From contig URJQ01000066.1 of assembly GCA_900548195.1 (NCBI GenBank), positions 1 to 16,679 of the forward strand: DNA of 16,679 bases. The letters run 5' to 3'. Positions 8,052-15,423 of this stretch are shown in pieces (position 1 is the stretch's first letter; each line of letters starts with the position of its first letter). The DNA is from an uncultured Prevotella sp. (GTDB lineage Bacteria > Bacteroidota > Bacteroidia > Bacteroidales > Bacteroidaceae). Position numbers and translations under genes: made by a program. The notes below the pieces were generated by a model, which did not search any database, had not been told where the DNA came from, and was given only the letters and a program-made list of their open reading frames with translations.

Positions 8052-8139
8052 AAAGCATAGCTTTTACCTTCTGAAAGCTATGCTTTTACGAGGTAATATC
8101 TATGCTATTGCAAGGTAATAACTATGTTATTGCAAAATG
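8052..8139. repeat. Four 22-bp imperfect tandem repeats
   Basis: Units are at 8052-8073, 8074-8095, 8096-8117 and 8118-8139. Neighbouring units match at roughly 14 to 17 of 22 positions around a shared core of the type CTATGCTATTGCAAGGTA. The first two units also form a perfect 14-bp inverted pair (AAAAGCATAGCTTT and AAAGCTATGCTTTT) with a 9-base loop. A further inverted match, ataccttgcaa at 8042-8052 against ttgcaaggta at 8108-8117, ties the cluster together. There are no unique spacers, so it is not a CRISPR array. Confidence 0.75.
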
Positions 8140-8166
8140 ATTAGGTGGCTTGCCTGAATACTCAGG

Positions 8167-8213
8167 GCGAAGAACCTAACTTTTCTTCCCCCTTGGGGGG
8201 ACAAGAGGGGGGC
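8167..8213 (-). repeat. G/C-run hairpin element after the nuclease gene
   Basis: Read on the minus strand, just past the stop of the nuclease gene, is GCCCCCCTCTTGTCCCCCC followed by AAGGGGGAAG and GTTAGG. The C and G runs can pair (CCCCCC-AA-GGGGG). The same pattern follows the other nuclease gene at 16524-16570, also in gene-sense orientation. It may act in 3'-end formation or be a dispersed intergenic repeat; there is no strong T run. Confidence 0.6.
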
Positions 8214-8238
8214 TTGGAGGCTCTATTATTAGCACTCC

Positions 8239-9567
8239 TTACCACTGCCAATCCTCAAGACGAAATGAAGCTTCCACTTCATCCTCGATGGTATCCATGA
8301 GATTACAGAAGAAGTCGAGACCTGTCTGCTCTTCGAGATAGTCGATGCTGCAGGTGTATTTCTGCAGATCCTCTGTTGTAGGCTTTGCAGGGAGGTCCTC
8401 AGAGTGCGGCACGAGGAAGCCGATAGCCTGGAGTTTGCCGTCCTTCTCCGCGAGGATTGCCATGTAATAGTATTGTGGCACTACGAGACCATTCTTTGAC
8501 TTAGGATTTGTCTTGCCGTCTGCATCGGCTGTAGGATACAGTCCATCGTTGGCTTTCTGCTTGCCAGTCCAGTTCTTTATGAGCTTATTGATGGTACCGC
8601 CCTTGGCTACATACACCTTATCAAATACGCCCTGTTGAGTGCTTCTGCCCCATTTCTGGATGAGAGCCTCAAGCTTTGCCCAGTATTTCTGGTTGAAAGA
8701 GCCAATCTGCGGAGAGATATTGGAATAGAAGAAGGTCTGATCATTTGCCTCCTTGCAATATACGCGGTCCTCAGAAGCGCAGAGGTGACCCTTGTCGTAA
8801 CCGTCACTCTTGTGGTCATCTTCGGTTACCTCACCGAACTTAGCAGGAATGATAGGATCCCATTTCCAACCATCGCCACGCTTTACGTTGTCCTGGGAGG
8901 TAGTGGAATCGAAAGAGAAAGCCACCCAAGAAGAGTGTCTCATAGCAGCATTCCACTCGATAGCGAGGTTCATGATATGCTGTTTGTCATAGTCCACATA
9001 GTGTGCAGCGAAGTAGTTGGTGGTGTTGACGCGAGGAATCTCAAGCAGTTGAGCAGCCTCATCGTCGATGTCGCTGTTGGCGTTCTTGTTTTCGTTAGGA
9101 CGCTCCTGCGTATCGCTTACCACGATATATTCCACTCCGACGTTGTTGCCCTCGATATACGCCACGCGCATCTTCATGAAGCGGAACACTTCCTTGTCAT
9201 AATATCTTGCCCAGTAGCACTTTCCTGGCATGATATCAACGTTGGTCTGCCAGACAGTAGCGTCCTCGCTTGAAGGAAGCTTCATCTCTTCGAGACCTGC
9301 AGAAGTGGTGGTATAGAAGTCATAGTAAGCGCCAGCAAACTGTGGTGCGGCACCTTCCGTCCTGCTGATGTAGAGAGGACGTGTGAATGGGTCTGGAATC
9401 AGAGTGCTATATCCATCCTGATAGCCTGTGAAACCCTTGAGGACGATGGTCTTTGAGCCTTCTGTGGTATTGGCGATATAGCCGTTTGGCTGGCTCTGGT
9501 CGTCGTCGCACGCGGTGAATGTCATTGCTGTCACCGCCATTACGATATATAAGAAAAAATTCTTCAT
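8239..9567 (-). CDS. Lipoprotein DNA/RNA non-specific endonuclease (NUC family)
   Basis: This 442-residue protein is predicted to cut DNA and RNA outside the cell with a His-metal (beta-beta-alpha) active site. The lipoprotein signal (MKNFFLYIVMAVTAMTFTAC, cysteine 20) is followed by DDD, which fits surface export. Residues about 30-180 form an N-terminal extension I do not recognise. The nuclease domain runs from about 185 to 425: DKGHLCAS at 258-265 with H261 as general base (the family motif is DRGH, here with K for R), and YSNISPQ with N283 as metal ligand, followed by FNQKYW as in Serratia nuclease and EndoG relatives. YYYMAILAE and GFLVPHS are the usual late strands. It is the last gene of the receptor/OB-fold unit but is separated from it by a strong hairpin, so its expression may be partly uncoupled. 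Confidence 0.9.
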   Translation of the reverse strand: MKNFFLYIVMAVTAMTFTACDDDQSQPNGYIANTTEGSKTIVLKGFTGYQDGYSTLIPDPFTRPLYISRTEGAAPQFAGAYYDFYTTTSAGLEEMKLPSSEDATVWQTNVDIMPGKCYWARYYDKEVFRFMKMRVAYIEGNNVGVEYIVVSDTQERPNENKNANSDIDDEAAQLLEIPRVNTTNYFAAHYVDYDKQHIMNLAIEWNAAMRHSSWVAFSFDSTTSQDNVKRGDGWKWDPIIPAKFGEVTEDDHKSDGYDKGHLCASEDRVYCKEANDQTFFYSNISPQIGSFNQKYWAKLEALIQKWGRSTQQGVFDKVYVAKGGTINKLIKNWTGKQKANDGLYPTADADGKTNPKSKNGLVVPQYYYMAILAEKDGKLQAIGFLVPHSEDLPAKPTTEDLQKYTCSIDYLEEQTGLDFFCNLMDTIEDEVEASFRLEDWQW

Positions 9568-9634
9568 TTTGGTATAGATGCTTTATTATAAAATAAGGTG
9601 GAAAGAATTAAGCCTGGGTAACAGACTTTCTAAA

Positions 9635-9675
9635 ACATTACTGCCTGACAATCAAGTGGCTGTCAGGCAGTATGT
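9635..9675 (-). terminator. Strong hairpin between the OB-fold and nuclease genes
   Basis: ACTGCCTGACA at 9640-9650 pairs perfectly with TGTCAGGCAGT at 9661-9671 around a 10-base loop, and the stem extends through an ACAT/ATGT pair with one bulge. On the minus strand, the direction of transcription, the stem is followed by a short T run (AATGTTTTAG). It lies 16 bp beyond the OB-fold gene's coding end and about 70 bp before the nuclease start. It could end most transcripts, allow partial read-through, or protect the 3' end of the upstream message. No consensus promoter is visible between it and the nuclease gene. Confidence 0.7.
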
Positions 9676-9686
9676 TGTTATAGATT

Positions 9687-12311
9687 TTATTCTTCAGTCT
9701 GTTCGTAAACCTTGAGGTTTTGGATTTCCCAAGAATGTGCACTGTTTTCAACACTCTTATACACGAATGCGATTACTACCTTCTTGTTTCCTATTACAGA
9801 AGAGAGGTCGATAATTCCAGAAGGAGCAAAGTTCCAGTCAGTGCCAGTAGGCCATCCAGGAATCTCAAGTTCAGTCCAGTCACAAGTCTTCACATCGCCT
9901 GTATAGTTGACAGAAACGAGGACCTTACATCTCTCCTTCATGAGCTGCTTAAGCTCTTCTTCTGTGTCGTAGCCAGCCATCTTATTCAAAGCATGGTCGA
10001 ATGTCATTACAGGGTGCTTAGCCTTCAGGAAGTTGAATGCAGGAGTCACGAGCCAAGACTCTGACTTGAGAGTAGCGCCGTTCTTGTAAGCAGAAGCCAC
10101 CCATCCGTAGTTATTGTTCTTCCATATATATGTGAGATCGCCTGTAAGCTCTGTGTTCTGAGCCTTGAGTCCGCCCTCGTCATTGATGAGAGAGTTGTCG
10201 AAGTGGGTGCTGATATTAGCAGAAATCTCATCGCCATCCTTCACGAAGATTGCGGTCTCCATAGTGTAGTTTGTAGCAGGAGCCCATACGCCATTGCTTA
10301 GGCTGAATTCCTTAGCTGCCATAGCGTCATTGGACTTAGCATAAACCACTACTGCCATTGACTCATCTACGAGGTAAGGGAACTTCTTGGCGAGGTAGAT
10401 AGGGAGTGCGTTAGCAGGGTCACCAACAGTAGCAGAACCGAGCTCTTCGTAATCCTTTGGAGAGAGAACAGCCACCTTCACGTCATCGTTGGTGTAAGCC
10501 TTCCATTCAGTGCCTACGAGTCTGTAGAGTACAGCAGCGTTAGGCTGAACGTTAGCGCCTGCGCGGAATGCTATCTTAGCCTTAGCTGGAGTAGCCTCAG
10601 CGATAGTGGTAATCATAGTGTTGAGGAACTTGCCAGAGCTCTGACCGAACGCATAGCCTGTTACTGTTACAGTCTTGCCTTTGAGGTCTGGGCTGACAAC
10701 GCCAGTGAGAGGGAATGAGATACTGCCCTGAGCTGAAGTGCCGTCGATTGCTATATTATAATATGTAGCGCCCTTATCATTGGTAGTGATGCTGAGCTTG
10801 CCAGTGTAGGTAACGTAAGCATAGTAAGGAGCGGTAACGTAAGAAGTGAAGTCTGCCGCTGTGAGCTCCTGTGCTACAGGCTGTGAAACCTTAGCTGTGC
10901 GCTCAAGCTTTGTAACCTTAGGAGAATTAAACTGCATAAGACCGGAGTAGAGCTTTGTATTTCCATCTACTGCAACTACGTCGCCTATCTCAACGTCATA
11001 TCCCTTGAAGTTGTAAACGAGCATCTTGCCAGTGCCATCAGAGATGAGGAATCCGCGTGCATACTTAGCTATCACTACGCCTTCAGCCTTATGTTCGCCA
11101 ACCTCAGAAGTGGCGAGTACGCCGATTGGGGTAAGCATTGTGCCGCCCTTTTCGCAGATAGAGGTCATCATGATGTTAGCATACTTGGTATCCTTACCTG
11201 TAACACCGATGAGATAACCTGTGATATCCACATCCTTGCCGTTGAGAGCAGGGTCAACGATGCCGGTCATAGGATATGAGATACTTCCCTTACCATTGAC
11301 GCCTTCGATTTCTACATTATAATATGTAGCACCCTTACTGTTGGTAGTGATGCTGAGTTTACCGGTCACCTTGGCATACTTTACTACAGGGCTCTTCATC
11401 CAATCATTGAGAGCAGCAGCATCCATAGTCTGAGCCTTTGGATAGTTGAAGCTCTCGCTCTTGCCGGAACGTGTGATGGTAGATGTGTTAGGATACTGGA
11501 GGAGACCGCCATAAGAAGCGGTGGTACCAGTCACGATAACAGAGTCGCCCACTGAATAGTTAGGCACATTGTTAGGATATACGAGTACGCTGCCGGTGCC
11601 ATCGCTCACGAGGATACCCTTAGCGTAAGTGCCTACTACCTCAGCCTTGATGGTGGATTCCACGCCAGCGCCAGTAGCGATGACTTCAGAAATCTTGGTG
11701 TATGGATTTTCTTCCTCTACAGTTCCGCCACCGATAGATGGCTCTACGTCAGAGTAAGCATAGTTTACCACGCACATTGTGCCTTCAGCAGCGCCGCTCA
11801 TGTTCTCCTTGAGGATGCCAGGAATGCGGTTGAGAGTCTGCGGAGTGAGGAAGCTTGCCTTCACCTTGTCGCCCCATACGCCTTCATAGTCGCTGCCAGA
11901 GAGCTGGTAGGATGAGATATTGGCGAAGTCAGCGAGATAAGAAGATGTTTTCTTGAACTTCTTGTATGTAACGGTGAATTTTGACTTCTGGTCGGCATTA
12001 GGATACTTTGCCATGAGGTAAGCAGGGATATAGTCTTCACCTGCAATATCGTCAGTGAAGTAATACTGCTTGCCTACTTGCTTGAGCATCTCGACATAAG
12101 TCTGATTTTCAGGGTCAAGTTCGAGAGCCTTGGCGATATTAGTGGCATTGGAAGCGATGGAACTATAGTCACTGTTTTCAAGAGTCATGGTAAGATTCTT
12201 GACATCAGTGATGTTAGCGTCCTGGTCTTCGAACTGCTTCATGTAGTCATCGTCACAGGCGGTGAGTACAGAGGCGATTGCCAGTGCTGAAAGAATTATC
12301 TTTTTGTTCAT
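9687..12311 (-). CDS. Surface lipoprotein with duplicated OB-fold (DUF5689-like) modules and choice-of-anchor-J-like C-terminus
   Basis: This is an 874-residue lipoprotein (MNKKIILSALAIASVLTAC, cysteine 19, then DDD) encoded 14 bp after the TonB-dependent receptor. After an N-terminal region of about 200 residues come two tandem blocks with a 188-residue period, each with two OB-fold-like beta units. The matching phrases are AKGILVSDGTGSVLVY and ARGFLISDGTGKMLVY, and GKLSITTNSKGATYYN and GKLSITTNDKGATYYN. OB folds typically bind single-stranded nucleic acid or oligosaccharide, and DUF5689-like domains are common next to nucleases in Bacteroidetes (recalled, not searched). A linker (about 575-700) partly echoes the N-terminal region (IPAYLMAKYP versus LPIYLAKKFP). 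Residues about 700-870 look like a choice-of-anchor-J jellyroll (ESWLVTPAF, HSWEIQNLKVY). It takes the place a SusD would occupy beside a SusC. Nucleic-acid binding is inference. Confidence 0.8.
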   Translation of the reverse strand: MNKKIILSALAIASVLTACDDDYMKQFEDQDANITDVKNLTMTLENSDYSSIASNATNIAKALELDPENQTYVEMLKQVGKQYYFTDDIAGEDYIPAYLMAKYPNADQKSKFTVTYKKFKKTSSYLADFANISSYQLSGSDYEGVWGDKVKASFLTPQTLNRIPGILKENMSGAAEGTMCVVNYAYSDVEPSIGGGTVEEENPYTKISEVIATGAGVESTIKAEVVGTYAKGILVSDGTGSVLVYPNNVPNYSVGDSVIVTGTTASYGGLLQYPNTSTITRSGKSESFNYPKAQTMDAAALNDWMKSPVVKYAKVTGKLSITTNSKGATYYNVEIEGVNGKGSISYPMTGIVDPALNGKDVDITGYLIGVTGKDTKYANIMMTSICEKGGTMLTPIGVLATSEVGEHKAEGVVIAKYARGFLISDGTGKMLVYNFKGYDVEIGDVVAVDGNTKLYSGLMQFNSPKVTKLERTAKVSQPVAQELTAADFTSYVTAPYYAYVTYTGKLSITTNDKGATYYNIAIDGTSAQGSISFPLTGVVSPDLKGKTVTVTGYAFGQSSGKFLNTMITTIAEATPAKAKIAFRAGANVQPNAAVLYRLVGTEWKAYTNDDVKVAVLSPKDYEELGSATVGDPANALPIYLAKKFPYLVDESMAVVVYAKSNDAMAAKEFSLSNGVWAPATNYTMETAIFVKDGDEISANISTHFDNSLINDEGGLKAQNTELTGDLTYIWKNNNYGWVASAYKNGATLKSESWLVTPAFNFLKAKHPVMTFDHALNKMAGYDTEEELKQLMKERCKVLVSVNYTGDVKTCDWTELEIPGWPTGTDWNFAPSGIIDLSSVIGNKKVVIAFVYKSVENSAHSWEIQNLKVYEQTEE

Positions 12312-12325
12312 TGTATTATATCGGT

Positions 12326-15079
12326 TTAGAAGTTGACCTTAAGGCGAATGCTGTATGTTCTGCCAGTATGGATGAAGCAAGAGATATTATCAGCAGTAGC
12401 CTCAGTAAGTGAAGCAGATGAGAGAGTGTTAGGGTTCCATGCCTTCACGATGTAGTGATAGTTGAAGAGGTTGTTGACATTACCGCTGAGAGTAGCGTTG
12501 AGGTCAGCAATCTTGAATCGGTATGACGCGTTCATATCGAAGTGGCTTGCGGCAGGGATTTCCCAAGGAGCGAGCACATTGACAGCCTTTCCGAGAGAGA
12601 GGTTGTTTCCTGAGAAAGAATAGTAAGCGTAAGCACGTCCGAGATAAGTCCAGTCCAGACCAGCCTTGAGGTACTTGGAGAACTTCACCTGAGCGCCGAG
12701 AGCAGCAGTGGTCTGTGCCGAACCGCCGACCTTGATGCCATCGAGATTGATGGTAGCCCATGCGTGGTCGTCAGCCATTACGCCGCTTGCGATTTCGCCC
12801 TTGGATGTGAGAGGCTGACCAGCGTCATTGTATGCGTAACCTGTAGCGTTGTTGTCCCACTCCCAGTTGCCGATAGAGAGCATACCATTGAGTGAAAGCC
12901 ATGTGAGAGGCTCTGACTTGAGCTCAAGCTCTACGCCCATGTGACGTGCGCCTACGCCTGTCATATTCATATAATAGTCAGTCTCCTTACCAGTTTCCTT
13001 ATTGGTGAGAGTACCTGTCTTGGTCATTGCCTTGTCGCGCCAGAGAGTGTAATATACGTTGAGGTTGGCAGTGAGCCATGCGCTCTTGAAGCCGTAGCCT
13101 GCTTCTGCAGAGTATATCTTCTCATTCTTAGCGTTAGGGTTTGTCACGTTGGATGTGGTGCTGGTCATGAATGCGCCGTTAGCGAACTTAGGAGCACGGC
13201 TGATGACGCCTACATTCACGAATACGTTGTGGTACTCGTTGATGTTGTAGTTTGCACCGCCCTTCACTGTGAAGCCCATGTAGTTGACAGTCTTTGAGCG
13301 AGCGTGGTCCTTGTCATAGTAGAAGCGTCCGTAACGCCAGTAAGTGGTGTTGCTGAGCGAACCAGATACGAATGCAGCAATCTTGTTCTTGTTGTATTCT
13401 GCCTGGAAGAATCCACCCTCCTGGATTACGTGAGAGTCATAGTCGCGATACATGATGTCGCCCACGCCGAGCTTCTTATATACCCATGCCTGATTGTTGG
13501 CATTTGCATTGTTTGCAGAGAGCACGTCGCGACGGTCTGGGTCGAGGATATAGTCACCACCCATGAGGTCAACAATCTCATTCTTGTGAGTACCCTTGTA
13601 AGCACGGAAGTCGATACCGCCGTAGAAATCGATGTCTTTGGTGAGCTTGGTGGTATATGTAGAGAGGAGTCCGTACCATGTATGGTAGTTGAGAGACTTA
13701 GTCATTGCAACCTTAGAACCATACTCTCCAGCCGCATTGTTTGCCTTGATTGTAGCATAGTCGAATGTACCATCAGCATTGCGGTAAGTCATGTTGAGCG
13801 CTCCATAGTTTGCACCTCTGAGTGTCTTGAAGCTTACGTCAGAGTAGTCTGCATCGTTTGCCTCGCCTGCATAGCCGTAACCACGTCCGATAGAGAGGTA
13901 AGCAGAGGTGGAGAGGTTTGACTTGCTGTTGATGAGCCACTGGTGGTTGAGGGAAATCTGTGGCTTGTGATATACGTTATAGTCCTCAGAGTACTGCTTG
14001 CCGTTGGCATCGAAACCATAAGTAGCATTGTAGCGATAGTTCTTCACGCCATATTTCTTCTCCACGAGTGACCAGTTTGCCAATGTGAGAGCAGAGCTGG
14101 AAGAGCGCTGGAAGTGCTTCTGAGGCGCACCGAAAGCGGTGAATGAGAGCTGGTGAGCATCATTGATGCGCTTTGCGATGTTTACGAAGTAGTTGTAGCC
14201 TTCATAGTTCAAGCCCTGCGCATTACCGTCACCCTGCACTTTAGCGCCGAGCACGGTGAAAGCCCATCCCTTCTTGCTCATGCCGGAAGATACGGTGAAG
14301 AGGGTCTTGCTCATGCCGTTGGAACCAATCTGGTAACTTGCAGCGCCACCACGCTTAGCCTCAAGGCCATTGGTGATGATGTTGATGGTACCACCTACAG
14401 ATGGTGCAGAAACCTTTGAAGCACCAAGACCACGCTGTGTCTGCATGATACGTGTCACGTCTGAGAGTCCTGCCCAGTTGCTCCAGTAGAGGTTTCCGTT
14501 CTCCATGTCGTTCATAGGAACGCCATTGATCATGGTAGCCACGTTGGTGTTGTCGAAGCCGCGCATGTAGATTTCGGAGTCTCCGTAGCCGCCGCCCTGC
14601 TTGTTGGCATGCACGCCAGGAGTGGATTTCAGCACTTCAGGGAACTCCTGCGTACCGAGTTTGTCCTCGATTACAGACACGCCTATCTGTGATACTGCGA
14701 CTGGTGTCTTTCTTGCGATAGCCATAGAGGAAGTCACTACGACGTCCTTGAGGTTTACGCTGTTTGGCTTCATGGTAATCTGTCCGAGGTTTACATTGCC
14801 GCTCTTGGCATTGACCTTGACAGACTGGTCATCATATCCGATGTACTTCAGCGTGATGGCCTTACCTTTGGAAACCTTCAGTGAGAAGTTTCCATCCATG
14901 TCAGTTACTGTGCCAGCCTGAGTGCCTTCCTCAAACACAGAGGCGCCGATAAGAGGCTCCTGTGTCTCTGCGTCGATAATCTGTCCACGGACAACTGTCT
15001 GCGCCATCAGATTACCTGAGACGAAAAGCATAACCGCTGTAAGCAACGAGAGAATCAGATGCTTTTTCATACGATTCAT
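12326..15079 (-). CDS. TonB-dependent outer-membrane receptor without a SusD partner
   Basis: This 917-residue protein is the first gene of the leftward unit. It has a signal peptide (residues 1-26, cut near LMA-QTV), a carboxypeptidase-regulatory-like domain at about 29-110 (VRGQIIDAETQEPLIGASV), a plug at about 115-235 (VVVTSSM, STPGVHA, IYMRGFDN, TMINGVPMNDMENG, GGTINIITNG) and a barrel ending in an aromatic residue (SIRLKVNF). It lacks the STN domain and is shorter than the 1142-residue SusC in the same window. The partner gene immediately downstream is an OB-fold lipoprotein, and two nucleases are nearby, so the cargo may be oligonucleotides or nucleosides (inference). The start could also be the ATG at 15070 (MKKHL), which gives an equally good signal peptide; I keep the longer form. 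Confidence 0.9.
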   Translation of the reverse strand: MNRMKKHLILSLLTAVMLFVSGNLMAQTVVRGQIIDAETQEPLIGASVFEEGTQAGTVTDMDGNFSLKVSKGKAITLKYIGYDDQSVKVNAKSGNVNLGQITMKPNSVNLKDVVVTSSMAIARKTPVAVSQIGVSVIEDKLGTQEFPEVLKSTPGVHANKQGGGYGDSEIYMRGFDNTNVATMINGVPMNDMENGNLYWSNWAGLSDVTRIMQTQRGLGASKVSAPSVGGTINIITNGLEAKRGGAASYQIGSNGMSKTLFTVSSGMSKKGWAFTVLGAKVQGDGNAQGLNYEGYNYFVNIAKRINDAHQLSFTAFGAPQKHFQRSSSSALTLANWSLVEKKYGVKNYRYNATYGFDANGKQYSEDYNVYHKPQISLNHQWLINSKSNLSTSAYLSIGRGYGYAGEANDADYSDVSFKTLRGANYGALNMTYRNADGTFDYATIKANNAAGEYGSKVAMTKSLNYHTWYGLLSTYTTKLTKDIDFYGGIDFRAYKGTHKNEIVDLMGGDYILDPDRRDVLSANNANANNQAWVYKKLGVGDIMYRDYDSHVIQEGGFFQAEYNKNKIAAFVSGSLSNTTYWRYGRFYYDKDHARSKTVNYMGFTVKGGANYNINEYHNVFVNVGVISRAPKFANGAFMTSTTSNVTNPNAKNEKIYSAEAGYGFKSAWLTANLNVYYTLWRDKAMTKTGTLTNKETGKETDYYMNMTGVGARHMGVELELKSEPLTWLSLNGMLSIGNWEWDNNATGYAYNDAGQPLTSKGEIASGVMADDHAWATINLDGIKVGGSAQTTAALGAQVKFSKYLKAGLDWTYLGRAYAYYSFSGNNLSLGKAVNVLAPWEIPAASHFDMNASYRFKIADLNATLSGNVNNLFNYHYIVKAWNPNTLSSASLTEATADNISCFIHTGRTYSIRLKVNF

Positions 15080-15272
15080 TTTTTTAAGATTAATGAGAAA
15101 ATATAAATTAAAATTGTTTTATTTCCATATTATTCGACAATAGACAAAAAGGCGGACAGGCCTTGTCATCTCTTATTTTTATTCATTACAGAGAACTGGA
15201 TATGTTTGGAAATACATGCCAAAATATCAGGATATTATGCTTTGATTATATGGTCTAAGGTATATTTTGGTG
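15080..15272 (-). promoter_or_regulatory. Long leader of the receptor operon with a terminator-like hairpin
   Basis: If the TATATTTG box at 15273-15280 is the promoter, about 185 nucleotides of leader precede the receptor gene. On the minus strand the leader contains AATATC-CT-GATATT (near 15222-15235) and the hairpin AAGGC-CTGTCC-GCCTT, followed at once by a T run and TGTC (complement of 15146-15167). The last resembles an intrinsic terminator or attenuator. I recognise no known riboswitch consensus in it. Confidence 0.35.
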
Positions 15273-15280
15273 CAAATATA
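15273..15280 (-). promoter_or_regulatory. Candidate -7 box for the receptor/OB-fold operon
   Basis: CAAATATA on the plus strand reads TATATTTG on the minus strand, a perfect fit to the Bacteroidetes -7 consensus TAnnTTTG. The -33 region upstream has only a weak T-rich match. It faces away from the candidate promoter of the divergent gene about 56 bp further on. Confidence 0.5.
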
Positions 15281-15310
15281 GCAATTTTATTTTAAATAAA
15301 AGTTAAGAAA

Positions 15311-15343
15311 TTGTGATATTTTCATTAAATTTTTCTACATTTG
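15311..15343 (+). promoter_or_regulatory. Candidate promoter for the EEP-family nuclease gene
   Basis: TACATTTG at 15336-15343 fits the Bacteroidetes -7 consensus TAnnTTTG, with TTG at 15311-15313 about 22 bp upstream as a -33 match. Transcription would begin near 15350, leaving a leader of about 70-75 nucleotides before the ATG at 15424. Confidence 0.55.
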
Positions 15344-15423
15344 CAATTTACAAGGCTTTTTGAGCCCTTTTCCCCACCTTTTTCAGAGAATAAACATATA
15401 ATAATACATAAAAGAACTGCATC

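Noticed and set aside
8052..8139. CRISPR array
   Set aside because: The 22-bp units are contiguous, diverged and have no spacers, and no cas genes are present.
8635..9273. Plus-strand open frame of 212 codons
   Set aside because: It is antisense to the nuclease gene, whose catalytic motifs are clear. The translated product shows no family motifs.
13304..13921. Plus-strand open frame of 205 codons
   Set aside because: It is antisense to the receptor barrel. Composition is biased to V, C and S, as expected for a shadow frame, and no domain is recognisable.
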